The notes beneath the pieces are model-generated. The model searched no databases and was not told where the DNA came from. It saw only the letters and a list, made by a program, of their open reading frames with translations. The translations under genes and the position numbers were made by a program. A stretch of DNA of 49,505 nt from Bacteroidota bacterium (GTDB lineage Bacteria; Bacteroidota; Bacteroidia; Bacteroidales; UBA7960): contig REDJ01000127.1 in NCBI GenBank assembly GCA_007693555.1, positions 1 to 49,505 on the forward strand, in the 5' to 3' direction. The first letter of the stretch is position 1; each line of letters starts with the position of its first letter. Below are positions 8,533 to 17,060 of the stretch, in pieces.

Positions 8533-9210
8533 TCAATCTTTATTCAAAGAAAACTCAAGATAATAAATTTTTTCCCCTTTTTCCAGAAAGATTTTTTCAT
8601 AATAGGTCTGTATGGAATATGCATGTAAATTTTCCAGACCCGGTTCATTGTATAAATCAGTGGTTGAATTTTTCAGGAAATGATTGTTTCTATGAATAAC
8701 TTCAATTGTATAGAAAAAGAAATCTGTGTTATCTGTTTTCAGATAAATGGGTGCATCCGGCTTAAGGAAATTTTTAAAAATATCGAGATAACGTTCGGAG
8801 GTAAATCGTTTTTTTTCTTTGGGCTTGTTGGCTTGTGGTTCGGGAAAAGTTATCCATATACCTGATATCTCATCTTTGCTGAAAAAGCTGGCAAGATGTT
8901 CAGCTTGTATTCTTAAAAATCCAACATTGGTCATAGCCCTTTCCAGTGCCAGTTTTGCACCAGTCCACAATCGATTGCCTTTAATATCAACCCCAATGAA
9001 GTTTTTTTCAGGAAAAAGTTCGGCAAGGCCAATGGTATACTCGCCTTTACCACAACCCAGTTCCAGTATAATAGGGTTTTTATTGTGAAAAAATTTTTCT
9101 CCCCAGCTTCCTTTCAGATGATAATCAAATACAGGGAAACGATATCCGGGTTGAACCACATTAGGAAAGATATTGAGTTCAGCAAATTTTTGATGCTTAT
9201 TCTTAGGCAC
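8533..9210 (-). CDS. trmB: tRNA (guanine-N7)-methyltransferase TrmB
   Basis: 225 residues. It has the SAM-binding motif ILELGCGKGEY (48-58), the acidic GVDIKGNRLW strand, the WITFPEPQANK segment typical of TrmB, and YLKTDN. It methylates G46 in the variable loop of tRNA. The start is a GTG at 9210 (giving PKNKHQKFAE), which aligns with normal family starts; no ATG fits. A good -7 box TAACTTTG is centred only about 7 bp upstream of this GTG, so a transcript from it would be nearly leaderless. The gene can also be read through from the HU/SPOR gene 41 bp upstream. Confidence 0.95.
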   Translation of the reverse strand: MPKNKHQKFAELNIFPNVVQPGYRFPVFDYHLKGSWGEKFFHNKNPIILELGCGKGEYTIGLAELFPEKNFIGVDIKGNRLWTGAKLALERAMTNVGFLRIQAEHLASFFSKDEISGIWITFPEPQANKPKEKKRFTSERYLDIFKNFLKPDAPIYLKTDNTDFFFYTIEVIHRNNHFLKNSTTDLYNEPGLENLHAYSIQTYYEKIFLEKGEKIYYLEFSLNKD

Positions 9211-9212
9211 TT

Positions 9213-9220
9213 CAAAGTTA
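9213..9220 (-). promoter_or_regulatory. -7 box next to the trmB start
   Basis: Minus-strand TAACTTTG lies 2 bp upstream of the GTG start. Transcription would begin at or within a base or two of the start codon, so the message would be leaderless. Confidence 0.35.
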
Positions 9221-9251
9221 AGATTTCAGGATTTAAGAAAACAACATCTTA

Positions 9252-10406
9252 TTATCTGTGAAGAATCCAGGAATCCGGATTTACATCATGTTTTGCTACT
9301 TCGAGCACACGCTCAGCTTCTCTGAGATCGTAATAAAAGCCATATGAGACCCTGTAAAACCCAAGTGGATTAATAGGGAAGACCCGCGCATTAGTTGCTC
9401 CCATCATACGAAGTTCTTCTGCCAGTATTATAGCGCTGTGCTCTTCCTCAAAACTTCCCACGATAACATGATATACCCTTCGTCCAGGTTCGGGGGTTGC
9501 TGGTTGTGCAGGAGTGACAGGTCTTTCAACTACTTCTTCTCTTACAGGTTCTTCCGGTTCGGTTATTTCGGTATCGGCAACCGGAGGAGTAACAGGAGCG
9601 GGAGCTTCAACTCTTTCAGGTTCTGGAGCAACATCTCTTTGACGAAAAACTGATTTTTCACCAAAAATATACTCAAAGTTCAATGCCAGAACAATAATTA
9701 TAATAAGCAAAGGTACAACTGTCAATGCAACCCATTTTACAGCCGGTGGCAAACCACTCTTTTCTCTGCGTCTTTGCTGAGGAGGCTTTTGCGGCGGCGG
9801 CGGTGGCATAACTCTTTCTTCTTTAGGTTTCTGAGGTTCGGAAACGGGGGGTGTTTCTGAAACAGGTTGAGTTACCTGGGGCTCCTCTTCTTTTTCTTCA
9901 ACTTTTTCTTCAGATACCGGTTTGGGAGAAACATCCGCACCGGTTTCTTCAATCACCTTATCAAGCTCCGTTTTGGCCTCCTCTTCAGTTTTCTTAGCAG
10001 GTTCGGTAACCGGAGGCATCCCTGCAGAATCTTCCAGATAGTTGATAGAGGTATCAGGGTCAAAAACCAATTGGCCGGCTTCATTCATTGAAAATTTTCC
10101 AACATTTTCCAATTCAACCTTTTTACCGGATTTCAGCGAATTCAGCATTTCATTTACAAAGTCGGCCAAACGTTCCCTTGCTTCAGAACTGCTAATATTT
10201 TCTTTTTGAGCAATATACTCAATGAGCAATCCGCCACCTGACTTATTGTTTTCATTAAAGGTTATAATCTTGGAGGGTGATTCAACCTTTTTGAGTTCCG
10301 GAACAAATTTCGCAGGTATATATTTTGTGGAAAATTCGCCTATTTCCGGAAGAATAACAAAGTCGTTATCAAACAACAATTCGCTTATGTATTTGCCTAT
10401 TTTCAT
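9252..10406 (-). CDS. CCDC81-type HU domains / transmembrane / SPOR domain protein
   Basis: 384 residues with a clear modular plan. Residues 1-125 are two HU-like domains of the bacterial CCDC81 type (MKIGKYISELLFDNDFVILP at the start, later VELENVGKFSMNEAGQL). A Pro/Glu/Val-rich linker follows, ending in a poly-proline and basic patch. A single membrane helix lies at about 225-247. A second Pro/Glu-rich linker leads to a C-terminal SPOR domain (about 312-384) starting YHVIVGSFEEE. SPOR domains bind glycan strands stripped of stem peptides at division sites. The HU part should be cytoplasmic and SPOR periplasmic, so the protein could link the nucleoid or another cytoplasmic partner to septal wall; that role is inference. 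Confidence 0.88.
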   Translation of the reverse strand: MKIGKYISELLFDNDFVILPEIGEFSTKYIPAKFVPELKKVESPSKIITFNENNKSGGGLLIEYIAQKENISSSEARERLADFVNEMLNSLKSGKKVELENVGKFSMNEAGQLVFDPDTSINYLEDSAGMPPVTEPAKKTEEEAKTELDKVIEETGADVSPKPVSEEKVEEKEEEPQVTQPVSETPPVSEPQKPKEERVMPPPPPQKPPQQRRREKSGLPPAVKWVALTVVPLLIIIIVLALNFEYIFGEKSVFRQRDVAPEPERVEAPAPVTPPVADTEITEPEEPVREEVVERPVTPAQPATPEPGRRVYHVIVGSFEEEHSAIILAEELRMMGATNARVFPINPLGFYRVSYGFYYDLREAERVLEVAKHDVNPDSWILHR

Positions 10407-10726
10407 AAGTTCTAGTTTTTAAGTTAAAAGGCTCAAAGCCTGCTCCCTGTAAGAGAGAGAGCTGCTGGTTTTCTATCTTCAACAGTTTTAATTGCTTAGG
10501 TATACGTAATATATTCAGCTAAGTTATAAAAAAGTACGTAAAATTTTTTCGGTATATATACCAGAAAAGGTTTTATAACTATTTCCGTTTTAATCAGATA
10601 TATTTGTTTTGAGTTATTTGAAGAAATTAAAAAAACCTTTACTGTGAAATGTAATATTGGGAATTTTTATGAATACTCAATTAAATATTCAGGTAGACGC
10701 AATTCTTTTTAGTCTGTAAATTATTG
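10407..10726. other. Non-coding gap without recognised gene
   Basis: This 320-bp AT-rich stretch separates the kinase gene (ending 10727) from the start of the HU/SPOR gene (both minus strand). It contains a palindrome GGTATATATACC near 10551-10562 and a plus-strand TATATTTG at 10599-10606 that looks like a -7 box but has no -33 partner and no downstream plus-strand gene. No RNA gene, terminator or reading frame could be supported. Confidence 0.4.
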
Positions 10727-11344
10727 CTAATCAAAAAGACCGTGAATTTCAGCATCAATTTTTTGAATAACTTCTCCAAGGTCTGAAGGTTTTTCGGAAA
10801 ACTTATTATTATCTACATCAATAATTAAAAGTTTACCAAGATCATACCTTTCTATCCACTCATTGTATCTTTCATTTAGTCTTTTCAGGTAATCGAGGCG
10901 GATGGTGTTTTCGTATTCTCTTCCTCTTTTCTGAATCTGATTGACAAGAGTGGGGACACCGGCCTTGAGGTATATTAGCAAGTCTGGTGGTTGAATAAAA
11001 GAGCTCATCAGATCAAAAAGGCTGGAATAATTTTCAAAATCCCGGGTTGACATAAGGCCCATTGCATGCAGGTTGGGAGCAAAAATATAGGCATCTTCGT
11101 AAATGGTTCTGTCCTGAATGACTGTTTTACCACTCTTACGAATATCAACTATCTGCCGGAATCTGCTGTTCAGAAAGTAAATCTGCAGGTTGAAAGACCA
11201 GCGCTGCATATCCTCATAAAAATTATTGAGATAAGGATTGGTTTCAACATCCTCATAATGAGCTTCCCATCCGTAATGTTTGGATAATAACCCTGCCAGG
11301 GTAGTTTTACCCGAACCTATGTTTCCTGCAATTGCTATGTGCAT
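10727..11344 (-). CDS. Deoxynucleoside kinase (dNK family)
   Basis: 205 residues. The P-loop GNIGSGKT is at residues 7-14, the catalytic Glu is in the EDVETNPYL region, and the family motif appears as QDRTIYEDAYIF, where the DR(T/S) arginine lies over the nucleoside. A lid region follows with REYENTIRLDYLKRLNERYNEW. The family phosphorylates deoxyadenosine, deoxyguanosine, deoxycytidine or thymidine in salvage; specificity cannot be read by eye. It begins 50 bp after the secreted protein gene upstream and may be the third gene of a GH3-led operon. Confidence 0.9.
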   Translation of the reverse strand: MHIAIAGNIGSGKTTLAGLLSKHYGWEAHYEDVETNPYLNNFYEDMQRWSFNLQIYFLNSRFRQIVDIRKSGKTVIQDRTIYEDAYIFAPNLHAMGLMSTRDFENYSSLFDLMSSFIQPPDLLIYLKAGVPTLVNQIQKRGREYENTIRLDYLKRLNERYNEWIERYDLGKLLIIDVDNNKFSEKPSDLGEVIQKIDAEIHGLFD

Positions 11345-11394
11345 AACTCAATACTTATGATGAGCCATGGGCCCAGTTAAATAAAGTTGGAAAA

Positions 11395-12213
11395 TTAATA
11401 GAAATTTCCGGTGTAATGAAATTTTTTTAAAGAAACTTCTGTTTGTAAGAAGATATAATTGTCTTTGATAAAAAATGAACTTACATCTGTTTCCGGAAGC
11501 AAAAATACATTTTCCTCATGAAGAAAAAAATCATAAACTTTAAGCCTGCCATTCTCCAGATAAAAAATGGAATTGCCAATTATTTGAAAATTGTCGGTTT
11601 GTATCTCAGGAATATGAAATAAAAAGTTGGCATGATGGTCAAAAACCCACATCCCGTTAGCTGAAACAAATAATTTGTTCCCGCTCTCAGTAAGCCTGTT
11701 TAAAATGCCCATTTCAGGATGTTCAAGTATCAGTTGAGAGCTTTTAATCTCACTTAGCCCCCTGTTATTAAACCGAACCAATCGAAATGAACCTGCAAAA
11801 TATGCCCAGAAACCATTTTGCAAAGCATAAGTGACTTTTTGTGGCACATCCCCAGGCCACAGTTCGGAACCTGAAAAAAAGTTTTTTTCAGCCAGGTTAC
11901 GGTCAAGAATGACTACATGACCGAAATCACCAAAAAAAACAAGGATATTCAAAGGGTCGGTCACATCAGCATAGGTTACCGGACCAAATGACCTTCTGCT
12001 GTATGATAGTTTTTCATTTTCAGAAACATGCTTAATAAGTATGCCGCTTTCAATGCTGTAAATATTATCAAGCCTGTCAATTCCGATAAATCCACTGATG
12101 TTTTTATATTCATTAACCCGAATAAATTCGCCACCGGAAAATGCATCCAGGTTAATACTTACTATAAATAAAAGGAGAAAGAGAAGCTTCACAAATTGAA
12201 AATTAAGACACAA
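11395..12213 (-). CDS. Secreted protein with repeated beta strands, unknown function
   Basis: 272 residues. The N-terminus is hydrophobic (VKLLFLLLFIVSINLDAFS), a signal peptide probably cleaved after AFS. The rest has short repeated strands of the kind seen in beta-propellers (FIGIDRLDNIYSI, NILVFFGDFGHVVILDRNL, NKLFVSANGMWVFD, GNSIFYLENGRLKVYD). I do not recognise the family, but many Bacteroidota genomes carry similar proteins. Its start overlaps the end of the GH3 gene by 11 bp, so the two are probably translationally coupled. The product is likely periplasmic or surface-attached. Confidence 0.72.
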   Translation of the reverse strand: MCLNFQFVKLLFLLLFIVSINLDAFSGGEFIRVNEYKNISGFIGIDRLDNIYSIESGILIKHVSENEKLSYSRRSFGPVTYADVTDPLNILVFFGDFGHVVILDRNLAEKNFFSGSELWPGDVPQKVTYALQNGFWAYFAGSFRLVRFNNRGLSEIKSSQLILEHPEMGILNRLTESGNKLFVSANGMWVFDHHANFLFHIPEIQTDNFQIIGNSIFYLENGRLKVYDFFLHEENVFLLPETDVSSFFIKDNYIFLQTEVSLKKFHYTGNFY

Positions 12214-13717
12214 ATTTCAGTATTTCATCAACATACTTGCGATTGTTATACAATCTTGGAACCTTGTTTTGCCCACCAATTTTCCCTTTCGATTTCAACC
12301 ATTTGAAAAAGGTATCTTTGGGCAATGACGTAACTTTAACTCTTTTAAGTAAAATATCTGCTGTTCTTTTGGCTTCATAATCAGAATTGATATCCTGAAG
12401 TGTTTTATCCAGCACCTTTTCAAATTTATCCAGATCATCCGGTTCTTTTTCAAATTCAATCAGGTACTCATGAGAAGCTGAATTATTGTCTTCCAGAAAT
12501 ACCGGGGCAGCAGTATATTCACTGACGGTGGCGCCGGTTTCTTCACATGCTGCATCAAGGGCTTTTTCTGCATTATCTACTATAACTTCCTCTCCGAAAG
12601 CATTGATGAAGTTTTTTGTCCGGCCTGAAATCTGAATACGATAAGGGTTGGTGTTGGTAAATTGAATAGTATCGCCTATTAAATAACGCCACAAGCCCGC
12701 ATTGGTGGAAATTATAAGTGCATAATTGGTGTCTGTTTCAACCTGGTCAATGGTTAGTGCTCTCGGATTGTCACTTTCCAATTCATCAAGTGGAATAAAT
12801 TCGTAAAAAATGCCATAATCAAGCATGAGAAGCATTTCGGTTGAATGGGCCTGATCCTGGATTCCAAAGAAACCTTCAGATGCATTATATGTCTCCATGT
12901 ACCACATCTGATCAGAAGGGATCAGTTTTTTAAATTGCTCACGGTAAGGAGCAAAACTTACTCCTCCATGTATAAAAAGCTCAAGATTGGGCCATACCTC
13001 CAGGATGTTCTTTCTTCCTGTCATTTCCAGGATTTTTTTCAGCAGCATCAGATTCCATGAAGGCACACCACTAAGATTAGTAACATTCTCAGGAATGGTA
13101 GCATTTGCAATCTTATCAAGTTTTTCTTCCCAGTTATCCATAAGGGCAATAGAGATATCCGGTGTACGAAGCAACTGAGCCCAGAAAGGAAAATTTTGAA
13201 CAAGAATCGCAGAAATGTCTCCGAAGTATGCATTGCTGTTAAACTCACTAACACTATGACTTCCACCCATTACCAGCCCCTTGCCTGAAAATATTTCTGT
13301 CTCAGGACGATTGTTGCAGTAAATGCTTAGCATATCCTTTCCCCCTTTGAAATGACAGTCTTCAAGAGCCTCGTTACTTACCGGAATAAATTTACTTTTG
13401 TCGCTGGTTGTACCGCTTGATTTGGCAAACCATTTTATCTCGGCTGGCCACAAAAGATAGTTTTCTCCTTTCCTTAATCTTTCAATATAAGGTTTAACAT
13501 CTTCATAATCCTGAACAGGTATCCTTTCCTGGTAAGTTTTTATGTCTTTTATGGAAGCATAATCATACTTTTTTCCCCACTCTGTATTCCGTGCTTTGTT
13601 CAATAATTCAAAGAGCAGGTCATGCTGAGCCTGGTGAGGATTCTCTTTAAAATATTCAATCTGTGAAACCCTTTGTTTCAAAAACCACGAAATAACAGTA
13701 TTGAGGATAGCTGACAT
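12203..13717 (-). CDS. GH3-family acyl-adenylating enzyme
   Basis: A 504-residue protein of the GH3 auxin-responsive promoter family, which belongs to the ANL (acyl-CoA synthetase/adenylation) superfamily. Visible motifs are SSGTTSDKSKFIPVS (phosphate-binding loop), YNASEGFFGIQ (adenine-binding) and LWRYLIGDTIQF with the conserved Asp that contacts ribose. Plant members join amino acids to acyl acids. The bacterial substrate is unknown; a role in acyl-amino-acid formation is inference. An 18-bp perfect palindrome lies between its promoter -7 box and the start codon, suggesting specific regulation. It leads a likely operon with the secreted protein and deoxynucleoside kinase. Confidence 0.9.
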   Translation of the reverse strand: MSAILNTVISWFLKQRVSQIEYFKENPHQAQHDLLFELLNKARNTEWGKKYDYASIKDIKTYQERIPVQDYEDVKPYIERLRKGENYLLWPAEIKWFAKSSGTTSDKSKFIPVSNEALEDCHFKGGKDMLSIYCNNRPETEIFSGKGLVMGGSHSVSEFNSNAYFGDISAILVQNFPFWAQLLRTPDISIALMDNWEEKLDKIANATIPENVTNLSGVPSWNLMLLKKILEMTGRKNILEVWPNLELFIHGGVSFAPYREQFKKLIPSDQMWYMETYNASEGFFGIQDQAHSTEMLLMLDYGIFYEFIPLDELESDNPRALTIDQVETDTNYALIISTNAGLWRYLIGDTIQFTNTNPYRIQISGRTKNFINAFGEEVIVDNAEKALDAACEETGATVSEYTAAPVFLEDNNSASHEYLIEFEKEPDDLDKFEKVLDKTLQDINSDYEAKRTADILLKRVKVTSLPKDTFFKWLKSKGKIGGQNKVPRLYNNRKYVDEILKFVS

Positions 13718-13732
13718 AAATTTTTATTTTTA

Positions 13733-13750
13733 ATTGCAAACATTTGCAAT
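13733..13750. promoter_or_regulatory. 18-bp palindrome upstream of GH3 gene (possible operator)
   Basis: The arms ATTGCAAA (13733-13740) and TTTGCAAT (13743-13750) are exact inverse copies separated by CA. The site begins 16 bp upstream of the GH3 start codon and ends 6 bp short of the proposed -7 box, so it spans the expected transcription start. That is a natural position for a repressor. No regulator is identified. Confidence 0.55.
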
Positions 13751-13755
13751 GAATG

Positions 13756-13786
13756 CAAAATTAACTAATATGAATTGTTCATGAAA
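13756..13786 (-). promoter_or_regulatory. Promoter of GH3 gene
   Basis: On the minus strand the -7 box is TAATTTTG (13763-13756), matching the Bacteroidota TAnnTTTG. A TTTC lies 19 bp upstream (13786-13783) as a weak -33 element. Predicted transcription begins near 13749, inside the palindrome. Confidence 0.5.
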
Positions 13787-13888
13787 TAAAATTTAAAAAC
13801 TTTGGCAATTATTTTCACATATACCAAATGGTCTTTAAAATTAAAGAACCAGAGTTAAAATTGTTTTCAAGAACTTAAAAAAAAGTAA

Positions 13889-13896
13889 TAGGTTTG
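13889..13896 (+). promoter_or_regulatory. -7 box for ispE
   Basis: TAGGTTTG matches TAnnTTTG and lies 17 bp before the ispE start codon, so the leader would be only about 10 nt long. No clear -33 element was seen. Confidence 0.4.
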
Positions 13897-13913
13897 TAAA
13901 AAAAAGCTGGTTA

Positions 13914-14735
13914 ATGATAGTTTACCCCCACAGCAAGATTAATCTTGGTTTGCATATAACACAAAAAAGGGAAGATGGATTTCATGACCTGGAGACATTT
14001 TTTTATCCGATATCATTAAGAGATGCATTGGAAATTATACCCGCACCGGATGGTAAAACGGAATTTTTTTTGAGCGGAGAAGAAATTCCCGGCCCTTCTG
14101 ATAAAAATTTATGTATTAAAGCATGGCAGATTTTACAAAAAACCCATGCCATTCCACCGGTAAAAATCCATTTACATAAAGTGATCCCAACAGGTGCAGG
14201 ACTGGGTGGGGGTAGTTCGGATGCTGCATTTACATTGAAAACGCTGAATGAGTTGTTCGATAAAAAGATTTCAAGGGAAAAACTTAAACAATATGCCAGT
14301 GAACTGGGAAGCGATTGCAGTTTTTTTTTGAAAGATTCGCCTGCCTATGCCACTGGAAGGGGTGAAATCCTTACACCTTACCCCCTTTCATTAAATGGAT
14401 TTTACCTTTTGCTGGTTATACCGGATATCCATATCAGCACAGCTGAAGCCTATGCAGGTATTTCACCGGCAAAACCGGAAATACCTCTTAAAGAGATCCT
14501 AGCATACCCCCTTGAAAAATGGAGTATAAATCTCAAAAATGACTTTGAGAAAAATATTTTCAACAAGTATCCGGAAATTAAAAAGATAAAAACAGAGCTC
14601 TATAATATGGGTGCAATATACGCAAGCATGAGTGGCAGCGGAGCGTCGGTATTTGGGATTTTCAATCAAAAACCCAAGGATGATGATAAAAAATTGTTTG
14701 AAAACCATTTTTTGTGGGAAGAAATTTTAAGGTGA
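13914..14735 (+). CDS. ispE: 4-diphosphocytidyl-2-C-methyl-D-erythritol kinase
   Basis: 273 residues, a GHMP kinase of the MEP isoprenoid pathway that phosphorylates CDP-ME. The N-terminus MIVYPHSKINLGLHI has the conserved Lys/Asn of the substrate pocket. The phosphate loop is PTGAGLGGGSSDAA (92-105), the catalytic Asp lies in ELGSDCSFFL, and the third GHMP motif is MSGSGASVFGIF near the C-terminus. It shows that the organism makes isoprenoids by the MEP route. The gene is alone on the plus strand; an S9 peptidase gene follows after 119 bp. Confidence 0.96.
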   Translation: MIVYPHSKINLGLHITQKREDGFHDLETFFYPISLRDALEIIPAPDGKTEFFLSGEEIPGPSDKNLCIKAWQILQKTHAIPPVKIHLHKVIPTGAGLGGGSSDAAFTLKTLNELFDKKISREKLKQYASELGSDCSFFLKDSPAYATGRGEILTPYPLSLNGFYLLLVIPDIHISTAEAYAGISPAKPEIPLKEILAYPLEKWSINLKNDFEKNIFNKYPEIKKIKTELYNMGAIYASMSGSGASVFGIFNQKPKDDDKKLFENHFLWEEILR

Positions 14736-14854
14736 GGATTTAACAAAAAAGTCAGGTTGCAATTTATGGTTTCAAATGAGCCCTGAGAATTAATTCTTTA
14801 AGTAAACCATATTAAAAATCATCCCAAAAACAGAAACTAAAAAAACATGAAAAG

Positions 14855-16900
14855 ATGAAAAAACAAATGATTAAAGCTTTAACGCTAATGGTATTGTTGT
14901 TTTTACCCCTGGCGCTGGTAAAAGCCCAAAACACACTTACACCGCAAAATCTTTTTGATATCAAAACTGTAGTGGAGGTATCTGTTTCACCTGACAAAAA
15001 CTATATCGCATATGCACTTATGGTACCCCGGCCCTTTACTGATAATGCCGGTGGCGACTACCGTGAATTGCATGTGTACGATGTGCAAAATCAGCAATCC
15101 ATTCCATTCATTACAGGAAAAAGAAGTGTTTTTTCGTTGGGATGGACCCCCGATGGTAAGGCAATAACATTTCGTGCCAATTTTCCCGATATACAGGGAG
15201 TACAGGTTTATGCAATCAACCTGAAAGGAGGCGAAGCCTATCCTTTAACCAGACATGCTGCCGGCATCAACTCGTATGAATTCATTGATGAAAATACATT
15301 GGCAATGGTTTCCATATCATCCGAAAACCCTGAAAAGACCAGGCTGCGAAATAAAGGGTTCAATATTGATGTTTTTGAAGAAGAATACCGCCATCTTAAT
15401 CTTTACCGTTATGATCTGACTACCCATCAGACAAGGCAACTCACAGATGGTGTAACAGTTTTTGACTTTACACTCAGCCCCGATAAAAAACTTGCTGCAG
15501 CAGCCATTGCTCCCCGAAACCTTGTTGACGATTCCTTTATGTTCAAGCGTATCTACACTGTAGATATGGAAACCGGTGAAATGAAACTTCTTGTCAACAA
15601 TCCCGGAAAACTGGGCAAAATGGTTTGGAGCCCTGATGGCAGCAAACTGGCTTTTCAATCAGCATCCAAACTGGAAGATGCTGTTATTGGGAGCCTGTTT
15701 GTTGCCGATGTTCCCAACAATAAAACTTTCGAAGAGCTCCGAAATTATGTTGAAGGTATGGAGCTTAGTGTAATTGACATTGACTGGAAAGATAACCGGA
15801 CACTTCTTTATGCTGCCGAGGAAGGTGTTGATATAGTGTTTAGCGAGCACCGCCTTGATCGTCCTGTACGTGAAATTCTCATTCAACCTGCCCAGATTGT
15901 ATTTAACCGTTTTCATCATATAGATGGTAAGGTAGCCATGGCCGGAAACACCTGGCAACACCCATCTGAATTGTATACATTCGACATCAGAAGAAAGCAA
16001 CTTACCCGTCGTACGCGCCATAATCCATGGTTGTCAGAAATAAGGTTAAGCCACCAGCGCAAACTGGTTTACGATGCCCGTGATGGAAAAGACATACAAG
16101 GTGTTCTGCTTTACCCACTGAATTATGAAGAAGGGAAAAGGTATCCTCTCATTGTTTACATTCATGGAGGACCCGAAGCAGCAGTAAAAAACGGGTGGAG
16201 CACATTTTACTCCATGTGGGGACAAATTGCCACTGCACATGATTTCTTTGTTTTTATGCCAAATTACCGGGCCAGCTCCGGGCGGGGTGTGGATTTTACA
16301 ATGGTAGGTTACGGTGACCTGGTAGGTGTAGAATACGATGATGTTATTGACGGAATTGACCATCTGATTGAAATTGGTTATGTTGATAAAGACCGCGTGG
16401 GTATGGGAGGGGGTTCATATGGTGGATATTTTTCAGCATGGTCGGCAACAAGGCACACGGATCGTTTTGCTGCCAGCGTAGTTTTCGTGGGCATTGCCAA
16501 TCAGATATCCAAGAGAAAAACTACAGATATTCCCTGGGAAGACTATTATGTTCACTGGGGCTACTGGACACACGAAAACTGGCAGGATGTTTACAGCAGG
16601 AGCCCGTTAAAATATGCTCACCAGAGTAAAACTCCAACCCTTGTTTTACATGGAACAGAAGATCCCAGAGTACCTCCATCACAGGGACTGGAGTTGTACC
16701 GTGCACTTAAACTCCACGGAAAAGCCCCTGTCAGGCTAATATGGTACAACGGTGAAGGTCATGGAAACAGACTCAATGTGCATCGTCTTGATTATATTGT
16801 CAGAACAATGGACTGGTTTGATTATTACCTGAGATCGGATAAACCCAAAGATAAAATGCCGGCTAAGTACCCTGATTATGGTGTATTTGAACAGGATTGA
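14855..16900 (+). CDS. Secreted S9-family serine peptidase (prolyl oligopeptidase/acylaminoacyl peptidase type)
   Basis: 681 residues. A signal peptide (about 1-25, ending VKAQ) directs export. Residues about 30-410 form a WD40-like beta-propeller with repeats such as GWTPDGKAITF and VWSPDGSKLAF. The C-terminal alpha/beta-hydrolase has the triad Ser521 (GGGSYGGYF), Asp603 (GTEDPRVP) and His636 (GEGHGN), and a VYIHGGPE oxyanion loop. Such enzymes cleave short peptides in the periplasm. The next gene is an AbgT-type transporter; peptide processing followed by uptake is an inference from adjacency only. Confidence 0.93.
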   Translation: MKKQMIKALTLMVLLFLPLALVKAQNTLTPQNLFDIKTVVEVSVSPDKNYIAYALMVPRPFTDNAGGDYRELHVYDVQNQQSIPFITGKRSVFSLGWTPDGKAITFRANFPDIQGVQVYAINLKGGEAYPLTRHAAGINSYEFIDENTLAMVSISSENPEKTRLRNKGFNIDVFEEEYRHLNLYRYDLTTHQTRQLTDGVTVFDFTLSPDKKLAAAAIAPRNLVDDSFMFKRIYTVDMETGEMKLLVNNPGKLGKMVWSPDGSKLAFQSASKLEDAVIGSLFVADVPNNKTFEELRNYVEGMELSVIDIDWKDNRTLLYAAEEGVDIVFSEHRLDRPVREILIQPAQIVFNRFHHIDGKVAMAGNTWQHPSELYTFDIRRKQLTRRTRHNPWLSEIRLSHQRKLVYDARDGKDIQGVLLYPLNYEEGKRYPLIVYIHGGPEAAVKNGWSTFYSMWGQIATAHDFFVFMPNYRASSGRGVDFTMVGYGDLVGVEYDDVIDGIDHLIEIGYVDKDRVGMGGGSYGGYFSAWSATRHTDRFAASVVFVGIANQISKRKTTDIPWEDYYVHWGYWTHENWQDVYSRSPLKYAHQSKTPTLVLHGTEDPRVPPSQGLELYRALKLHGKAPVRLIWYNGEGHGNRLNVHRLDYIVRTMDWFDYYLRSDKPKDKMPAKYPDYGVFEQD

Positions 16901-16931
16901 GAAGTTTATAGGTTAATGCGTTGATAATTTT

Positions 16932-16964
16932 ATTCCGGGTACGACTTCTCTTTGTGCCCGGAAT
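16932..16964 (+). terminator. Hairpin after S9 peptidase gene (terminator without U-run)
   Basis: The arms ATTCCGGG (16932-16939) and CCCGGAAT (16957-16964) pair exactly, 31 bp after the stop codon, with a 17-nt loop. No T-run follows, so it may be a weak terminator or a 3' stabiliser. Confidence 0.45.
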
Positions 16965-16981
16965 AGTTACATCAAAAATCA

Positions 16982-16989
16982 TATCTTTG
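16982..16989 (+). promoter_or_regulatory. -7 box for AbgT-type transporter gene
   Basis: TATCTTTG matches TAnnTTTG and would start transcription near 16996, giving a leader of about 65 nt that contains the TTAAGTA/TACTTAA hairpin. No TTTG at proper distance was found upstream. Confidence 0.4.
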
Positions 16990-17016
16990 TCGCTGTTTTT
17001 GAGCTCACAAAAAAGG

Positions 17017-17036
17017 TTAAGTACCACAATACTTAA
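17017..17036. promoter_or_regulatory. Inverted repeat in the leader of the AbgT-type gene
   Basis: TTAAGTA (17017-17023) and TACTTAA (17030-17036) are exact inverse copies with a 6-nt spacer. They lie 24 bp upstream of the start codon, within the predicted 5' leader. It could be an operator or an RNA hairpin near the ribosome entry site. Confidence 0.5.
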
Positions 17037-17060
17037 TCAACTAAATCAAATAAAAAAAAA

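Noticed and set aside
10599-10606. A plus-strand -7 box TATATTTG as promoter of an unseen RNA
   Set aside because: No -33 partner at the usual distance, no hairpin or terminator downstream; likely chance in AT-rich DNA.
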